Assembly (NCBI GenBank): GCA_013407085.1
Contig: JACCGJ010018416.1
Coordinates: 1-64,000, forward strand
DNA: 64,000 nt
Reading direction: 5' to 3'
Source: Atriophallophorus winterbourni
Taxonomy: Eukaryota; Platyhelminthes; Trematoda; Plagiorchiida; Microphallidae
How positions within the stretch are numbered: the stretch's first letter is position 1; every line of letters begins with the position of its first letter. Shown here piece after piece: positions 36,292 to 48,408 of this stretch. A model generated the notes under the pieces. That model had not been told where the DNA came from. It saw nothing but the letters and a program-made list of their open reading frames with translations, and searched no databases. The position numbers were made by a program, and so were the translations under genes.

Positions 36292-36496
36292 TGGTTTGTA
36301 CTGCGTATCGTAAGACGATAGCGCAGCGCGTTGTACCCTTACGTAAGTTGACAGCGCGGTTTTCGAGCTGACGCAAAGCCAAGAATAGAGCCGGACATCG
36401 ATAATAACAAAAAATTCGTCCATCGTCTTCTTCTACCTCATAATCCCACAGCTCACACTTTTTGGGGTTGGTTGGTGCCTTGAAGGAAAAAAAACT
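36292..36496 (-). other. Unassigned exon-like segment
   Basis: 205 bp on the minus strand between a good acceptor (CTGTTTCCAACAG) and a good donor (CCA/GTAAGC), open throughout. It encodes KAPTNPKKCELWDYEVEEDD followed by a Cys- and Arg-rich part. Base composition is less AT-rich than around it. It is not repeated elsewhere in the window. I do not recognise the protein; it may be the only low-copy host exon here, or a chance frame. Confidence 0.35.
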
Positions 36497-38040
36497 CTGT
36501 TGGAAACAGCAAACACACTTTAAATGTACGTTTCTCAATGTCAACATAGTTAAACCCGAACTCTGTCAGATTCATCTTCAATTATTGTGATCACGTTTAG
36601 CGGTGATCAGATCTGAACGAATACAATTTGTGAACGCATTTCCAGAGCAAGTGACTTTGGAATTGCGTCAAACTTTTTGTATTGAAAATGAACTAAACTG
36701 CATTGAATATGTGCACACGCATGACAACAGGTTTCGTTCGCCTAATTCTCACAAATGTCACTGAACGTTTGATTATGAGATCCCTTCCACTGACGCAAAG
36801 TAATTTTTCCCATAAAAAACTATCGAATTTGTCGTTTTGGCGTCGATGTGGCAACCAATAAACAAAATACATGTTGCATGTTCTTTGAATCAATTCATGT
36901 ACCTTCTGCTAATCCATCTCAGGTTTGTGTTATTATATAATTGGTGGAAGGTTTGGCACAACTCTGCGAAATTGACTCTAGTATATATGGTATGTATTAT
37001 ATTACTTTTTGGAAAATAAACTGAATTTTTAGGCCAAATTCTAGCACCTTCAGACATATATGAGATAGTGATAACCAACAATATTATTCAATATTTCAAA
37101 TAAATTCGTTAATATAGATCTTTTCATTAGATGCAGAGATGAAAATGTGAAAGAAAATTTTATTTCGAGATGCTTATTTAAATTTGGACAGCGGTGAGCT
37201 ATAACGAGAATGCGAAACCACTTACGTTAATCCCACACTCCGAAGTGGCGTCTTGAAGGTTCAGATGTAGTTGCGATTTGAGTTGCAACTTCCCAGTCGG
37301 GCTGAGATCATTCATTAAGAGTGCAAAGTAGGCTAGAACATAATGAAAATCATTACATTGTAAAAAACTATATTGGGAAAATTAGTATGATAAACAATAA
37401 GTTAGAACGGAGCCGCCAATGTTAAACGATTGCATGAACAACGCATGATGATGATAGTCAGATTTACCATTTCTTTCATATCATTAGAACCAGTTACTTA
37501 AATCTAATACAATTCACGTTATTTTAAGAAATGCATTTTCTGATATATTCAACAGCGTAATTATGAATACATATGATATTTAAACTACAGAAAAAAACAG
37601 CTAAGCCATTCATCATGGTATTACTTCGGGTTTCCTAAACTGATTACATAAAAAAGCTTTTGATAATTATAAAGGTGGTGTGTTACCTGTATGAACTCTT
37701 ATGATGAAAACTGAGACGATGATAACCGAAGACCAGCGAATGTTCAGCATTTGTTAGATCAGAATCAAAAAGCCACCCTGACTCATTTTCATTACCATAT
37801 TTATTTCAGCAAATGCACAATCTGATTGGTTAATTAAATTGATAGTCCGAGTGGGTGTCGTTATGAGCGAATCAACTCAACTTGCAAACATGATGTGGAA
37901 TTGTACGCCACATATAAATGGAGGTAAACCGAAGGGCTTGAGCAACAAATCCTAATTTCCATTCTGATGCTTGTGATTGAAAAGTGTGTTTCGAATACTG
38001 CTACACAACCTAATCTAGTATACCTGTTATTCATATTTAG

Positions 38041-38041
<1 letters not shown>
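36497..38041. other. Non-coding, low-copy
   Basis: No similarity to the rest of the window and no gene recognised. Confidence 0.4.

Positions 38042-38080
<39 letters not shown>
38042..38080. repeat. (TA)n microsatellite
   Basis: About nineteen TA units just upstream of the solo PLE end. Confidence 0.9.
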
Positions 38081-38083
<3 letters not shown>

Positions 38084-38139
38084 TACAACAAATTATTACC
38101 ACCACGGTCGATGTCGACCACGGGTGTTAATCCCATTAA

Positions 38140-38467
38140 TACGGATAAGGATTAACGAACATCCACCTGATACTCACATGGTTACCTAAGCAGTGTGTCA
38201 GCAGACGCTGACCTGTGCAATTAATAAATAATTAGGGATGAACACAGCAATTAGGTGGTGTGATCAATTATCTTGATCTCCCCTGTCTAGTATAGAGAAC
38301 TCAGGATTGGTCAAGAGAATGCCATTTAAACCTGAACAATGTTCGTACCGACAACCTTGGTCTGACGAAGCTTCTGTGTTCAGAAGCGAAACCTTACCAA
38401 AAAGACTTACTATAACCGATTCATTGCAAACTTTATTTTCATAAATATGGACTCTCGCCAGTATCTT
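38140..38467 (+). mobile_element. Solo PLE 3' end
   Basis: It matches the reverse complement of about 9,683-10,025, which is the end of the PLE reading frame, the 3' untranslated part and the terminal repeat, with scattered differences. There is no RT. A 5'-truncated remnant or the outcome of recombination would look like this. Confidence 0.8.
38357..38400 (+). ncRNA. Hammerhead motif in the solo PLE end, damaged
   Basis: Stem I strand TTGGT, core CTGACGA, extra A, stem II GCTTCTG/CAGAAGC with loop TGTT, and GAAA are intact. The short stem III reads CC where the complete element has CG, and stem I strand ACCAA follows. The change removes the only stem III pair, so activity is doubtful. Confidence 0.6.
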
Positions 38468-38810
38468 GTAAGCTGAAATATTTAACACCAGAGTTGCTTA
38501 TATTTATTATGGATTTCATTTTAGTCTTTAGACATATAGAAGTCCATTATATGTTATTGTATGATTTTCAAGTAAACTTTTGCCTATCAAATTATATTTA
38601 TATCATTTTCTTGCCACTCATATGTTGCAGTACGATTGCAGCAGAGATTATTTAGCCAAAATGTGTTCTAATTTAGAAGATGCTAGTAAGAGAAGATGAA
38701 AGAAAAAACCAGAACCTGTCGTGGATACTGAATTTCCACCCATGTCAACCCTCACTATAGCAGCTTCAACGACTTTGAATTATATTTTGATGAAGAGATT
38801 TTAGGCAAAA

Positions 38811-39091
38811 TTCATTTTAAAACAAATTTGAAGAGTGTGCAGAAAGGAAAACCTGCTGCTATTTCCAAAGATGGACCAGCGAAACGGCGAAAGTCAAACT
38901 ATTCAACTCCAGATTCCATACGTTTGGGTAATGTAGGAATTCATTGACCATAATATACTACCAACAAGTATCGTTGTGAAGTTTGTTCAAAAAACGGAAT
39001 TCAACCCCGCCCCTTGGGTAAATACTCCCACTACGGGGTGCATCTTTGATGCGCTGCAGCAAAACAATGATTCCGAATCTACCATTCAGAA
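38811..39091 (+). pseudogene. piggyBac-type transposase C-terminus, relic
   Basis: The frame reads PAKRRKSNYSTPDSIRLGN, then, past stops, NKYRCEVCSKNGI and KYSHYGVHL, ending FRIYHSE. This follows the C-terminal pattern of piggyBac transposases (IRLD..HxP...RCxxC...G...KC..C.VxLC...CFxxYH), with two zinc-ligand Cys replaced and three stops. The catalytic domain is missing. The call is by pattern; a profile search would confirm it. Confidence 0.55.
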
Positions 39092-39976
39092 TAAACCAAT
39101 AACCGTTTGTGTTACAAAGGATAAATATATGTTATTATACTGGAAATATGTTTGATGCTACTAGTCTGTGATGAATGGATGCCAAAGATGTGTTATCGTT
39201 TGGTAGTATTTGATAGAATATTTTATAGAGTGGAGAAATATTTTTTTTAATATTCATGACTTATTATTTCATTATAAGATCACATTGTTTTATAATTATG
39301 AAACAAACGTGCAAAATGCATAAAACAATTCAGCGATGAGTCACACTTATAAGTTTTTCAAAATATTATTAATATCAAATGAAATAATTTCATTGTGTGT
39401 TATGAAGATATTGGTAAAATTACGTTCATAAATACTGACGGTAATTCCAGTTACCACCTCAAAATATCATAGAAAATATATTCATATAACATGAACATTA
39501 TTCATGTGTTTTATTTATGCCATAATTAGGCAGAATAACACAAAAATATCATTAAATACGTATGTCCAATCACCGTAGACAAAGGGTTAAACGAATTTTC
39601 AACGGATGAATTTACTTTAACCGCAGAAATTCCATGAAGACTAATACAAAATATGAGATAAAGGTTAATTTTCAGTGTAAACATTTAAATTATTTTATTC
39701 CAATGCAAAATATCTTCGGTTTCGTCTCCGAGCGACATCAAGCGTTTTGATGAACGTGGACGAAATAACTAGCTGCACGACACTCCCCCATTCTCATAAT
39801 ATAAAATTACAGAACATTTGGAGCTAGTCATACGGAAAATGTCCTTCGTTTACTTAGAAAAATAATGATGAATTTTAGAATCAAAACGGTTTTGTGATGA
39901 CGGAAAACAATGAAAATGGGGGAATTGATTTTTTATAGGTCGTTAGATTAGCAGAAATAGTTTTCTGAGATCCTCG
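39092..39976. other. Non-coding, AT-rich
   Basis: No gene or repeat relationship was recognised. Confidence 0.4.
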
Positions 39977-40160
39977 TATGCGTGCATATCCATAATTCAC
40001 ACGCCACGTCCATGTTCGTGCTGCAGGGACAATATGATCAGGATCCGTATGGCTCGAAAAAAGTGAAAGAATGGTAAAATAGTTGTGCAGTATGCAAATG
40101 TTGGATAAGGTTATTAGGAACAACATGTTCAATCGCATGTGCCCAAATACGTGTATATGG
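39977..40160 (-). repeat. Hammerhead-type repeat lacking the catalytic core
   Basis: It aligns with the 233-bp monomers on both sides (ATGATCAGGATCCG; AAGAATGGTAAA; GATAAGG...CATGTTCAA), but the CTGATGA and half of stem II are deleted between CGTGCTG and CAGGGACA. Confidence 0.6.
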
Positions 40161-40312
40161 ATTCAAAGTTAATGTCGCGAATGTGGATACAATGTTTAGC
40201 CTGGTTTAATCAAATTTGTCATTTGAGGGCAAGAACAGTCCATTTGGTGCTTCCGTTTATTAATGCTTTAGCTATCAAATCAAACCAATCGTCTTGCCAA
40301 AGTGAAGATGTG

Positions 40313-43300
40313 CTCAAACGTGATGTAATTTTATATCCTCAGATAAGACGTTTCCTTCGGTATGCGCGAATACATCTGGTTGAAACCTTACTACATTATT
40401 ATACGAATTCTACCAAATGTCGCACGCATAATCCCACGCTGAATCGGAGATTTTGTTTGAAGTTTTGCTAGGCAAAATGATCAACGTAATATATCAGAAA
40501 TACCCCCAATCATTGGCAAATAAAATTTGGTTATTTTACTCAAAGAATGGTCGATGATAAAAACTGAAGCGTTATTAATAATGGAACGGCTTTGTATGAA
40601 AATCAAGGTAGATCTTGGTCAAAACGCGTTTCCGGTTCAATTATTGAACTATTCGTCGAACGTCTACGAAAGATTAGCAGTCCATCGTTGAATACGCGTT
40701 TCCCAGTTTCGATTCAACATTGGAGAACAGGCGATTTAAGTCAAAGCAATATATTTTGTTTTTGGTCGGTACTGGCAGAACGATTTTTATTACGACGGAC
40801 TAGCTTTTCATAGCAAAAGTTCTCGAACGATTTCTCAGCAAGGCATTTTCAATGGGCCAACATCCACCTTGGTTTATTCAATCGAACTCAGCATAGCGAG
40901 CACAAAGTCTTACGGCAATTAACTTTATCCGAGAAATGGATGTTGGATATGCTAATCTCTTCATCCATAGTGAGATAATTTTTTCACAAAATTGAAATGT
41001 TCAATACTCCAAATTGAAGCTGATAGAGTGCTCACTAATCAGAGATAATTTATGCCAACAAATATCGAACTGTTTAAAGAAAGGGGGTCAATATACACGA
41101 TGTTATTGCAGCGTGAACTAGTTCAACGAATGTTTCTCAAATGCACGACCTTCAACATTCACTAACGAATCATATATTAATTGGCACTGATCGCAATAAG
41201 GAAAAGATTTGTTATAGCAAAATCGCGTCAATTATCGCATAGTATTAGTTAAGTGAAATCGTTAAGGATGTATTTATAATTAATTTAGTTAATTTCTATA
41301 TTATTAGATTTCTTTTTCACATTCTCATATATTCATTCACATTTTGATAATAAAATTTTGAAAATGCTGTTTCTATCTCTGTTAGCTGCTCACTCATATT
41401 GTGCAAGTGAGAAGTGCGTAGACTTAGCAGTAGAATTCCAGTGATATGCATAGCACAACCGTGTAGCACAACACAATGGCAGCTCTCACCAAAAGGACCG
41501 ACGGCAACAATTGCATGCCCGTCAAAAATTGGTTGAAAACAGGATCAGATAGAAAATGTTAGCCAGTATTGAATGACATGCAACACGTCAAAGTGCGTCA
41601 AACGAGCCTAAAGTCGTGTGGGGCTGGGATGGAACCAGTGAGCACGAAATTGATTGTCAAATCTAAAGGAAGTGACAGCCGGCCTGAATGTGTCGATGGC
41701 AGAGTCGTGATAAGCGTGTTCATCAACATTTGCGTAATGAAAGCATTGAGCCATTGGCATTATATTGTGTGGCGAGATTCGTGGGTAAACGCGCTAAACG
41801 TTAACACGATAAAACTAATAAAAGATGGATAACATAGAACAGGGATTGGCAGAATCATTTGTGACCAGCGTAATCTACATTAGAACAAGTAGGCGGTTTG
41901 AGTGTAATTTATTTAGCGGAATCTTCGCCAGCCTACAAGAATGATAACCTCCTGATCAATGTTTGAGGATGCTCTACGTTAGATTGGTAGATAATTGCTC
42001 AAATTATCGAATCAATACAAAAATGTTTCCAATGTCTGTTCTGATTATACAATGAGAAAATAAATTTAAGAAATGTTGTCGTTCTTTTACCTCATCTATT
42101 TCGAGTGTCCATTGTAAATATGCTACCAAGAATTTTTCAAAATACGAGCATTGCGTAAAAAGTAATTTATTTCACATTTAAAAAACAGAGTGTAAACTTA
42201 GTTATACTTGTGAGCAACGCAATACTTTAGTGTAAAATTAATTGAAAGTTTTCCTAAATTATGTCGTTTTGAACCACAACAAAGTGCGAAAAGTGTTGTT
42301 TCATGAAGCAAATGATGTTGTTTATGTTTGATAACTAACAGGGTCTAGAATCATCAAATACTCGGAATGGCGTCGTACGCTGTCACTGGAATGAAAAACA
42401 GTAATGATTGATTCAGATTGTTATGTATAAATCTTCAAGATTTAAAATAGTGGTTTCGCTGCAGAATACACGATGATAGTATACCATGTGTTTTATGCTG
42501 ACGGACAACAATGCGATGCACGAAATGTTTGCGAGCTCAAATGAACGCATTTTCATTGAGTACATGTTACCCGAACTGTTACACTTTCATAAAAATTTTC
42601 ATCTCAATCAAAGTCACAATTACATCTCTAGGACGTACCGAATGCGTGAATGCGATAAAACCACGAAAACAAATAAGGCTAAACAATTTGAAAAATTTAG
42701 GCTACAAAATCTCTTGACTAGTGTCAATTCCTCGAATGATACCCGCTTATGAAAACGCATTCTGGTTTTTACAAACGATATCAGCAAGAAAGATTACTTG
42801 TCACATCCACCGCAATGCATCATGAAAAATCATATCGTCATTTTTGAAAGGTCAGAATTAAGTTAACACCTCAAAATCTGCTAACGAAAACTCCCATGAA
42901 ACAAGCTTTTAAGGCATACTATCTTTTTCAACTGAGGTATTGTAGGGCGTAAACTTAGATTCAATTTCTTACGCAGACGTCATTTTTTGAATACCGTATG
43001 ATGTCTAGTTTGTTCCTAATCTAGGCTTGATTTTCGCTCTTATAAATCGACACAACCTAGCCATTCGATTTTTAGAATCTCTCCATCAATATACTTGTTA
43101 ATGGTTTTCTAATGCCGGAATGTTTCTCGATAGAGAAACGAAATCACATTAGAAATGAGGTCGAAGATTCATTAATTAGCTAGAACATTCATTGAGCCTT
43201 CTGCTTATATATGTATAATCATATATAATTTCAAGATCATGGTTATCCAGCAAAATTTGCTTTTTAACAAATCTTCAATGTATAGCACAAATTTGCATTT

Positions 43301-44590
43301 AGGAATTGTGAAATGAGTTTCGAATGTTGCCGTTATGGTTGATACATTGTTGTGAGTCGGACTGTGACTCAAAATGCAGAACCACGTAATCAGCATTATA
43401 TAACAAAGGAAGCCCACCAATGTAAACCATCAAATGTGGGGTGGATTTCGAATCAGAATCTTCATCAGACAATGCTGATACACAGCACAGGGAACACGAC
43501 TTACAAACATTTATCCCACCACATCTGTTTCTACCTTACCGACAAAAGCTTCAACCCCTTGCACAAATTTCCCTCCCATTATAAACGCATAGTAATTCTA
43601 AATTGATCACGATGTATATATCAAATTTGTTCCAACAGATTACAGCCCTCCTGCATCTTGATCAACCGAGAGTATAGTCAATCATAATTATCCTCAAAAT
43701 GCTTTTATAGTTTGAACGGGGATTATCAAAATTTAACTTTTAATATGTCGTTCACTAAATTTAAGTAAAATAGCGATTAGGCGAATTTTTTAAAACAATG
43801 AAGTGATTGCGTAAACGTGTAACACATCTTACTATTAGAACGATTGACCGAGGGATAACGAATTGAAAAGATGCATCCATTGCGACCAGCGTGCAAAATC
43901 TTTGTAACTTCAAGTAAAAATGATTGACTGTAATGTGGTCCGCGTGGTGTTATTGTTGATGAATTCGGATCAATGTATAGGAAAATCTTGATCAGTTCTT
44001 GATGTTGGTGTTCGGCATCGGACAGCCGGCACGCAATGTTCTGATTCACAAATTTCCCCGAGATCTCGAAAGGAAAATTGATAATCACTTGGGTTTGAAC
44101 GTAGAGTATGAAATGACAGATTCGTGATGAGATTAGACGCGATTGCAATATCACTCGAATCTGTGTAAATCAATGTTATGCCGAAACGATATTTTATTCG
44201 TATGTTAATGTTGTTTCTTGTTAATAAATAGTTTCGCATAGTTATGCTTTCAACAGTTCAAAAAATTCACTTTAGATGAGTCACTCGTCTTTTCTCACAT
44301 ACATCAAGAGAAACTTACTAGGAAATTAAACATATAACGTGAGGACAAACATTAATTAATAACATTTTCATTATTGTTGCTAACCCAATGGCATATCGTT
44401 TCTTTTGTTTGCCCCAGCACACTAAACTTCGTGGCTCGTATAAAAAGGACAATGTCTGGAACGGATTATATTGCAACACTATACTGACAAATCATTCAAG
44501 CAGAACGGTTTTCAGTTGAGCGAACCGTGGTTCTCTAAGTAATTGAATCAATCGTTGAATATAATTTGCAACGTGATCATTTTTAGTCGT
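40313..44590 (+). repeat. Large repeat block U3 (partial)
   Basis: Repeat B (40,313-41,095) is followed by the first part of the long repeat (about 41,283-44,590), matching U1 8,880-14,190 without the PLE. It ends abruptly within a minus-strand CR1. It has no beta, alpha, 5S or RTE. The intact target site at about 42,060 shows the state before PLE insertion. Confidence 0.8.
43777..44239 (-). pseudogene. Segment gamma (U3)
   Basis: In this copy the upstream frame (GITLIYTDSSDIAIASNLIT) stays open further because TGA reads CGA; the downstream frame (EISGKFVNQNIACRLSDAEH) overlaps it by one base shift, as in the other blocks. Confidence 0.25.
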
Positions 44591-44855
44591 ATGATAACTT
44601 TGTATGACCAACTTTGTAGCACAATGATAAATCCGGTCGAGTAGTTCGAAATCCTTCTTCAGCCATGGTGCCCAGGCTTGGATGGAATATTCAATAACAA
44701 GACGTATATACGTGTTAATTACCTGGGGTAGGGTTTCGGGTGTAAAATCCTGAATATTCTTTTTGGAAGACTCAAGATACGGCAAGCTTTATTGTACACT
44801 ATCCAGGAATGAGGTTGTGGCTTAAGGTTAAACACCGGGTTTCAGCTTCGTACTG
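44591..44855 (-). mobile_element. CR1 fragment in inverted orientation at the U3 edge
   Basis: It reads TPETLPQVINTYIRLVIEYS and then IQAWAPWLKKDFELLDRIYH, part of the CR1 RT C-terminal region. Its 5' end joins a plus-strand CR1 through an inverted repeat (see 44,829-44,888). Confidence 0.75.
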
Positions 44856-44888
44856 TTAACAACACTACGAAGCTGAAACCCGGTGTTT
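44829..44888. repeat. 23-bp inverted repeat at a CR1 head-to-head junction
   Basis: The arm ACCGGGTTTCAGCTTCGTA and its complement TACGAAGCTGAAACCCGGT are separated by about 13 bp. Both arms encode the same CR1 residues (KLKPGV), one on each strand. Confidence 0.85.
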
Positions 44889-45475
44889 CTCCGATCATGA
44901 CAGATAACGGACTAACTGATTCTGTTCTGGAAACCGCTAACGCTCTAGCCAGTTTATATTCACGAGTTTTCACCCCCGCGGATAAATTACAACCACCAGA
45001 ATTGTCAGCAACAATTGTGCCGGAGACGATATGTGATATATGCATGAGTTCGGAAATAGTGCAGCACCACCTTCGCAAGTTGAATATCAACAAGTCCCCG
45101 GGAGCTGACGGAATCACACCTGCAATCCTAAAGTTATGCGGCAGTCAACTGTGCGAACCACTTTGTGATTTATTTAATCACTCCTTGAGGGAGGGTGTTG
45201 TACCTAATGACTGGAAGAGAGGAATAATAACACCCATCTACAAAGGTGGAACTCGTTCTGACCCAGCAAATTACCGCCCTGTTACACTCCTTCTAGTGAT
45301 CTCGAAAATTATGGAGCGAATTGTGTGCGAAAGAATTGTGAGTCATCTCGAAGCCCAAAACTTGTTGTCCAGAGAGCAACATGGATTTAGAAAGTCTCGT
45401 TCTTGCTTGACTAACTTACTGGAGACACTGGATGACTGGACGCAGGCAGTGGATAATGGTGGTTGCGTGCATGCG
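44856..45475 (+). mobile_element. CR1-A, left part (host of nested insertion)
   Basis: An open frame from 44,897 covers the pre-RT linker (KLNINKSPGADGITPAILKL), PIYKGGTRSDPANYRPVTLL, EQHGFRKSRSCLTNLL and ends at GGCVHA, where CR1-B begins. The sequence continues at 49,898 with YLDISKAFDRV, the next RT motif. Confidence 0.88.
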
Positions 45476-46215
45476 AAAGTGTTGTCGCAAATACCTTCAG
45501 GATACCGAGGTCATCAAACTACAAAGGCGATGAACCACCCCCTTCAAAACACACTTCCCTAACTTCTGCTATGACAGCCTTTGTCAGACAAAATTGGAAA
45601 ATACACAGAAAAAATATACCAAATGAGCTCAGACTCAGCATACCGAAGGTTGCCTCCGAAACACAAGCTGCAGCGATGCCGTGCGAAGACACGGACAGAC
45701 TGAACTCGGAAGTTGATTCAAAAAACTGCATTGGTCTGGCTCTCAGGGGGTCGGACATACAAACATCGTCCGCGTAGGCTCGCTACACACGAAAACCACT
45801 GTTAAATGCCTATACACAAATGCACAGTGCTTGCGGAACAAAATCGCCGAATTATCCCATCTTAACGCTCAGTTTTCTGCTGACATCATTGCTATTACCG
45901 AAACATAGTTTTACGATCAGGTGAACGATTGCGAGCTGGCACTTCCCAACATGATCCTACTTCGACGAGACCGTTCAAGATCAGGTGGTGGAGTTGCTTT
46001 GTATTATAACGAGCGTCTTCAATGCACAGCTGTACCTGACACAAGGTTTGAGCTAGAGGACACCATGTGGTGTAGCCTTCGCTTGGAAACTGGAGAGAAC
46101 TGTATACTTGGTGTGATCTACCGCTCGCCCAACTCTTCCGATGCCCACAATGAAACGTTGTTACAAATGATGCGCAACGCTGGAAACCTTAGAGGATGCC
46201 AATTGTGAATAATGG

Positions 46216-47379
46216 GTGATTTTAACCTCCCACATCTCTACACCAAAAGTGTGCATACTCAGCAATCCCTTGAGTACAAATTCCGTGAGATTATCACTTT
46301 TTGAGAAAGCCTTCGACAGTGTGGACCGCGAATTCATATGGAAGCTATTGCCACACTATGGGGTCTCACCGCTGTATATTGACCTCATAAAGCAGCTGTA
46401 TGAAGGTGCCTCCTGTCAGGTAATTCACAACGGAAGACTAACCGATCAATTTGCATTTGAGACTGACGTTCGCCAGGGATGCCTGTTGTCCCCAATGATT
46501 TTTCTGTTGGTAATAGACTGGATAATGAAACAGACAGTAAAAGGTGAGAGGAATGGTATCGATTGGAAGGAATCCGAGCATTTGGAGGATCTGGAATACG
46601 CTGATGATGTCTGCTTGATATCACGTGACCCCCAACGTCTTCAGAGAAAGACCGATAGACTAGCACACTTTGCTTCATATGCAGGACTACGCGTGAATAC
46701 CGAAAAAACAGAAGTCCTCCGTGTGCTAACTGATGAGCACCCATCAATCACCATCAATGGTAAAGCAGTCAAAGACGTCACGCAATTCGTCTACCTCGGC
46801 AGCATTGTTTCAATAAGTGGTGGCACGGACGAAGACATAGTCGCCAGAATCGGCAAAGCAAGATACGCGTTCATAGCTTTGAAACCCATTTGGGAGTCGA
46901 AGGTTCTATCAAAACGCACGAAACTCCGTATATTCAGAAGCAACGTCAAATCCGTGCTACTCTATGGATCGGAAACCTGGCGAGTGACAGCAAAGTCTTC
47001 TGGCCGCTTGCAATCATTCCACAATAATTGCCTTCGTCGAATTATTGGGGTAAAATGGCCAGAAAAGATAAGGAATCAAGACCTGTGGCAGATTGCTGCT
47101 GAGGACCCGATCGCCCAGCAGATCAGTAGAAGAAAGTGGAGATGGGTTGGGCACACCTTGCGGAAACCTTATGATGACATCACGCGTCATGCTCTGGTAT
47201 GGAACCCAATCGGGAAGAGACGGGTCGGACGCCCAAGGATATCTTGGAAGCGCTCTTGTGAAGAGGAAATCCGCAAGTGTGGACTTAACTGGAACGAAAT
47301 CAAACTGGCTGCTATGGACAGACCAAAGTGGAGACAAGTTGCCGAGGCCCTATGTTCCTCCAGGAACTCAAGGGATTAA
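46216..47379 (+). CDS. RTE reverse transcriptase, C-terminal two thirds, fused to CR1 residues
   Basis: 387 codons without a stop; about the first 28 come from CR1-B and the rest is RTE. Motif A KAFDSVDRE, motif B VRQGCLLSPMIFLLVIDW, catalytic YADD, then KTEVLRV, YLGSIVSISGGTDEDI, LLYGSETWRV, WGWIGHTLRKP-like WVGHTLRKPYDDI and GRPRISWKRSCEEE. The RT would copy RTE RNA by target-primed reverse transcription, but the 5' truncation removes the endonuclease, so this copy cannot move by itself. The fusion at the N-terminus is an accident of insertion. Confidence 0.88.
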   Translation: MILTSHISTPKVCILSNPLSTNSVRLSLFEKAFDSVDREFIWKLLPHYGVSPLYIDLIKQLYEGASCQVIHNGRLTDQFAFETDVRQGCLLSPMIFLLVIDWIMKQTVKGERNGIDWKESEHLEDLEYADDVCLISRDPQRLQRKTDRLAHFASYAGLRVNTEKTEVLRVLTDEHPSITINGKAVKDVTQFVYLGSIVSISGGTDEDIVARIGKARYAFIALKPIWESKVLSKRTKLRIFRSNVKSVLLYGSETWRVTAKSSGRLQSFHNNCLRRIIGVKWPEKIRNQDLWQIAAEDPIAQQISRRKWRWVGHTLRKPYDDITRHALVWNPIGKRRVGRPRISWKRSCEEEIRKCGLNWNEIKLAAMDRPKWRQVAEALCSSRNSRD

Positions 47380-47399
47380 GTCAATTAAGTCATCACTTT
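46293..47399. repeat. 8-bp target-site duplication of the nested RTE
   Basis: ATCACTTT at 46293-46300 and 47392-47399. Removing the insertion and one copy gives an uninterrupted CR1 endonuclease frame across the joint. Confidence 0.9.
46301..47391 (+). mobile_element. RTE-type LINE, 5'-truncated, nested in CR1-B
   Basis: It starts at RT motif A (EKAFDSVDREFIWKLL) and runs to the 3' tail AAGTCAATTAAGTC. Endonuclease and N-terminal RT are absent. It is the longest of the RTE copies of this subfamily in the window; those beside the 5S copies correspond to its last 540 bp. Confidence 0.9.
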
Positions 47400-48408
47400 C
47401 ACTCCCCTATACAACCATGTCCGTTCATTCACTCGACAAAGGGGCCTCAATGAACCATCAATTCTAGATCTGGTTTTAACCTCCGAAGCAACAGCAGTGG
47501 AGTCAGCGCAGTATCATAGTCCTTTGGGGCTAAGTGACCATCTTGTGTTGTCCTTCGAATTCGTGTGCAACGCCAGAAGGGCGTCGGGCGACGTTAAGTT
47601 CATCAGGAGAGTCGATTACTTCGGCCTCCGCGTTGCCATTACGATTATGGAGGAAAAACATCTCGATCTAACGAATGCAGATACTCATTGTTCTAGTCTG
47701 TTAAGTTATATCGGTACAAAACGAGACGAAAATTCTACCTGTGTTCCCAAAAGAAAATCAAGAACATTTTGCTTCAAACTCCGAAGCCGCACTCGGAAGT
47801 GGACAGCCATGCGAAATTTTTCGCATGGGCTGCACACAAAATAACACGAACAGACGCATCTTGGGAACAATTTCGTAGTTTTCGTAACAAGGTGACGTCC
47901 TTAATTCGAGAAGACAAGCAATATCACCATTTTGAGCTGATCGTCCAGATGGAACGACATCCTAAGTTGCTGTACACCATCGTAAACACCGCGACCAAGG
48001 TTAAGCCAGATGTATTTCCTATCCAGACAGAGAACGGACTGACTGATAATGTCAAGGATACAGCTGATGTCCAAATATCATTTTATGCGCAAGTATTTTG
48101 TCCAAAGAACGTGTCAACGCTGACGTCTTCGCCGCACCCACTACAAGTCGAATGCCTTAGCAACATCGAGGTAAATCCTACGGTTGTGCGAGAGCATTTA
48201 CGCGGGCTGAACGTTTGCAAATCACCAGGAGAGGATGGATTAACACCCGCTGTTCTGAAGTCATGCGAGCTGGAGCTTTGTGGCCCACTAAAGTGGTCTA
48301 CTCAGGCACTCATAGAATACGGGAACCGTACCAACTCAATGGAAAACCGGTATTATCACACCAATCTACAAAGGGGGCAGTCGTTCTGATCCGGCGAATT
48401 ACCGCCCC

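Noticed and set aside
36154..36547. Open frames running through the TA tract
   Set aside because: The Ile-Tyr repeats are translation of (TA)n; only the segment bounded by splice sites is kept as a candidate.
46385..47337. Minus-strand frames within the nested RTE
   Set aside because: Antisense shadows of the RTE coding frame; the same shadows appear at each RTE copy.
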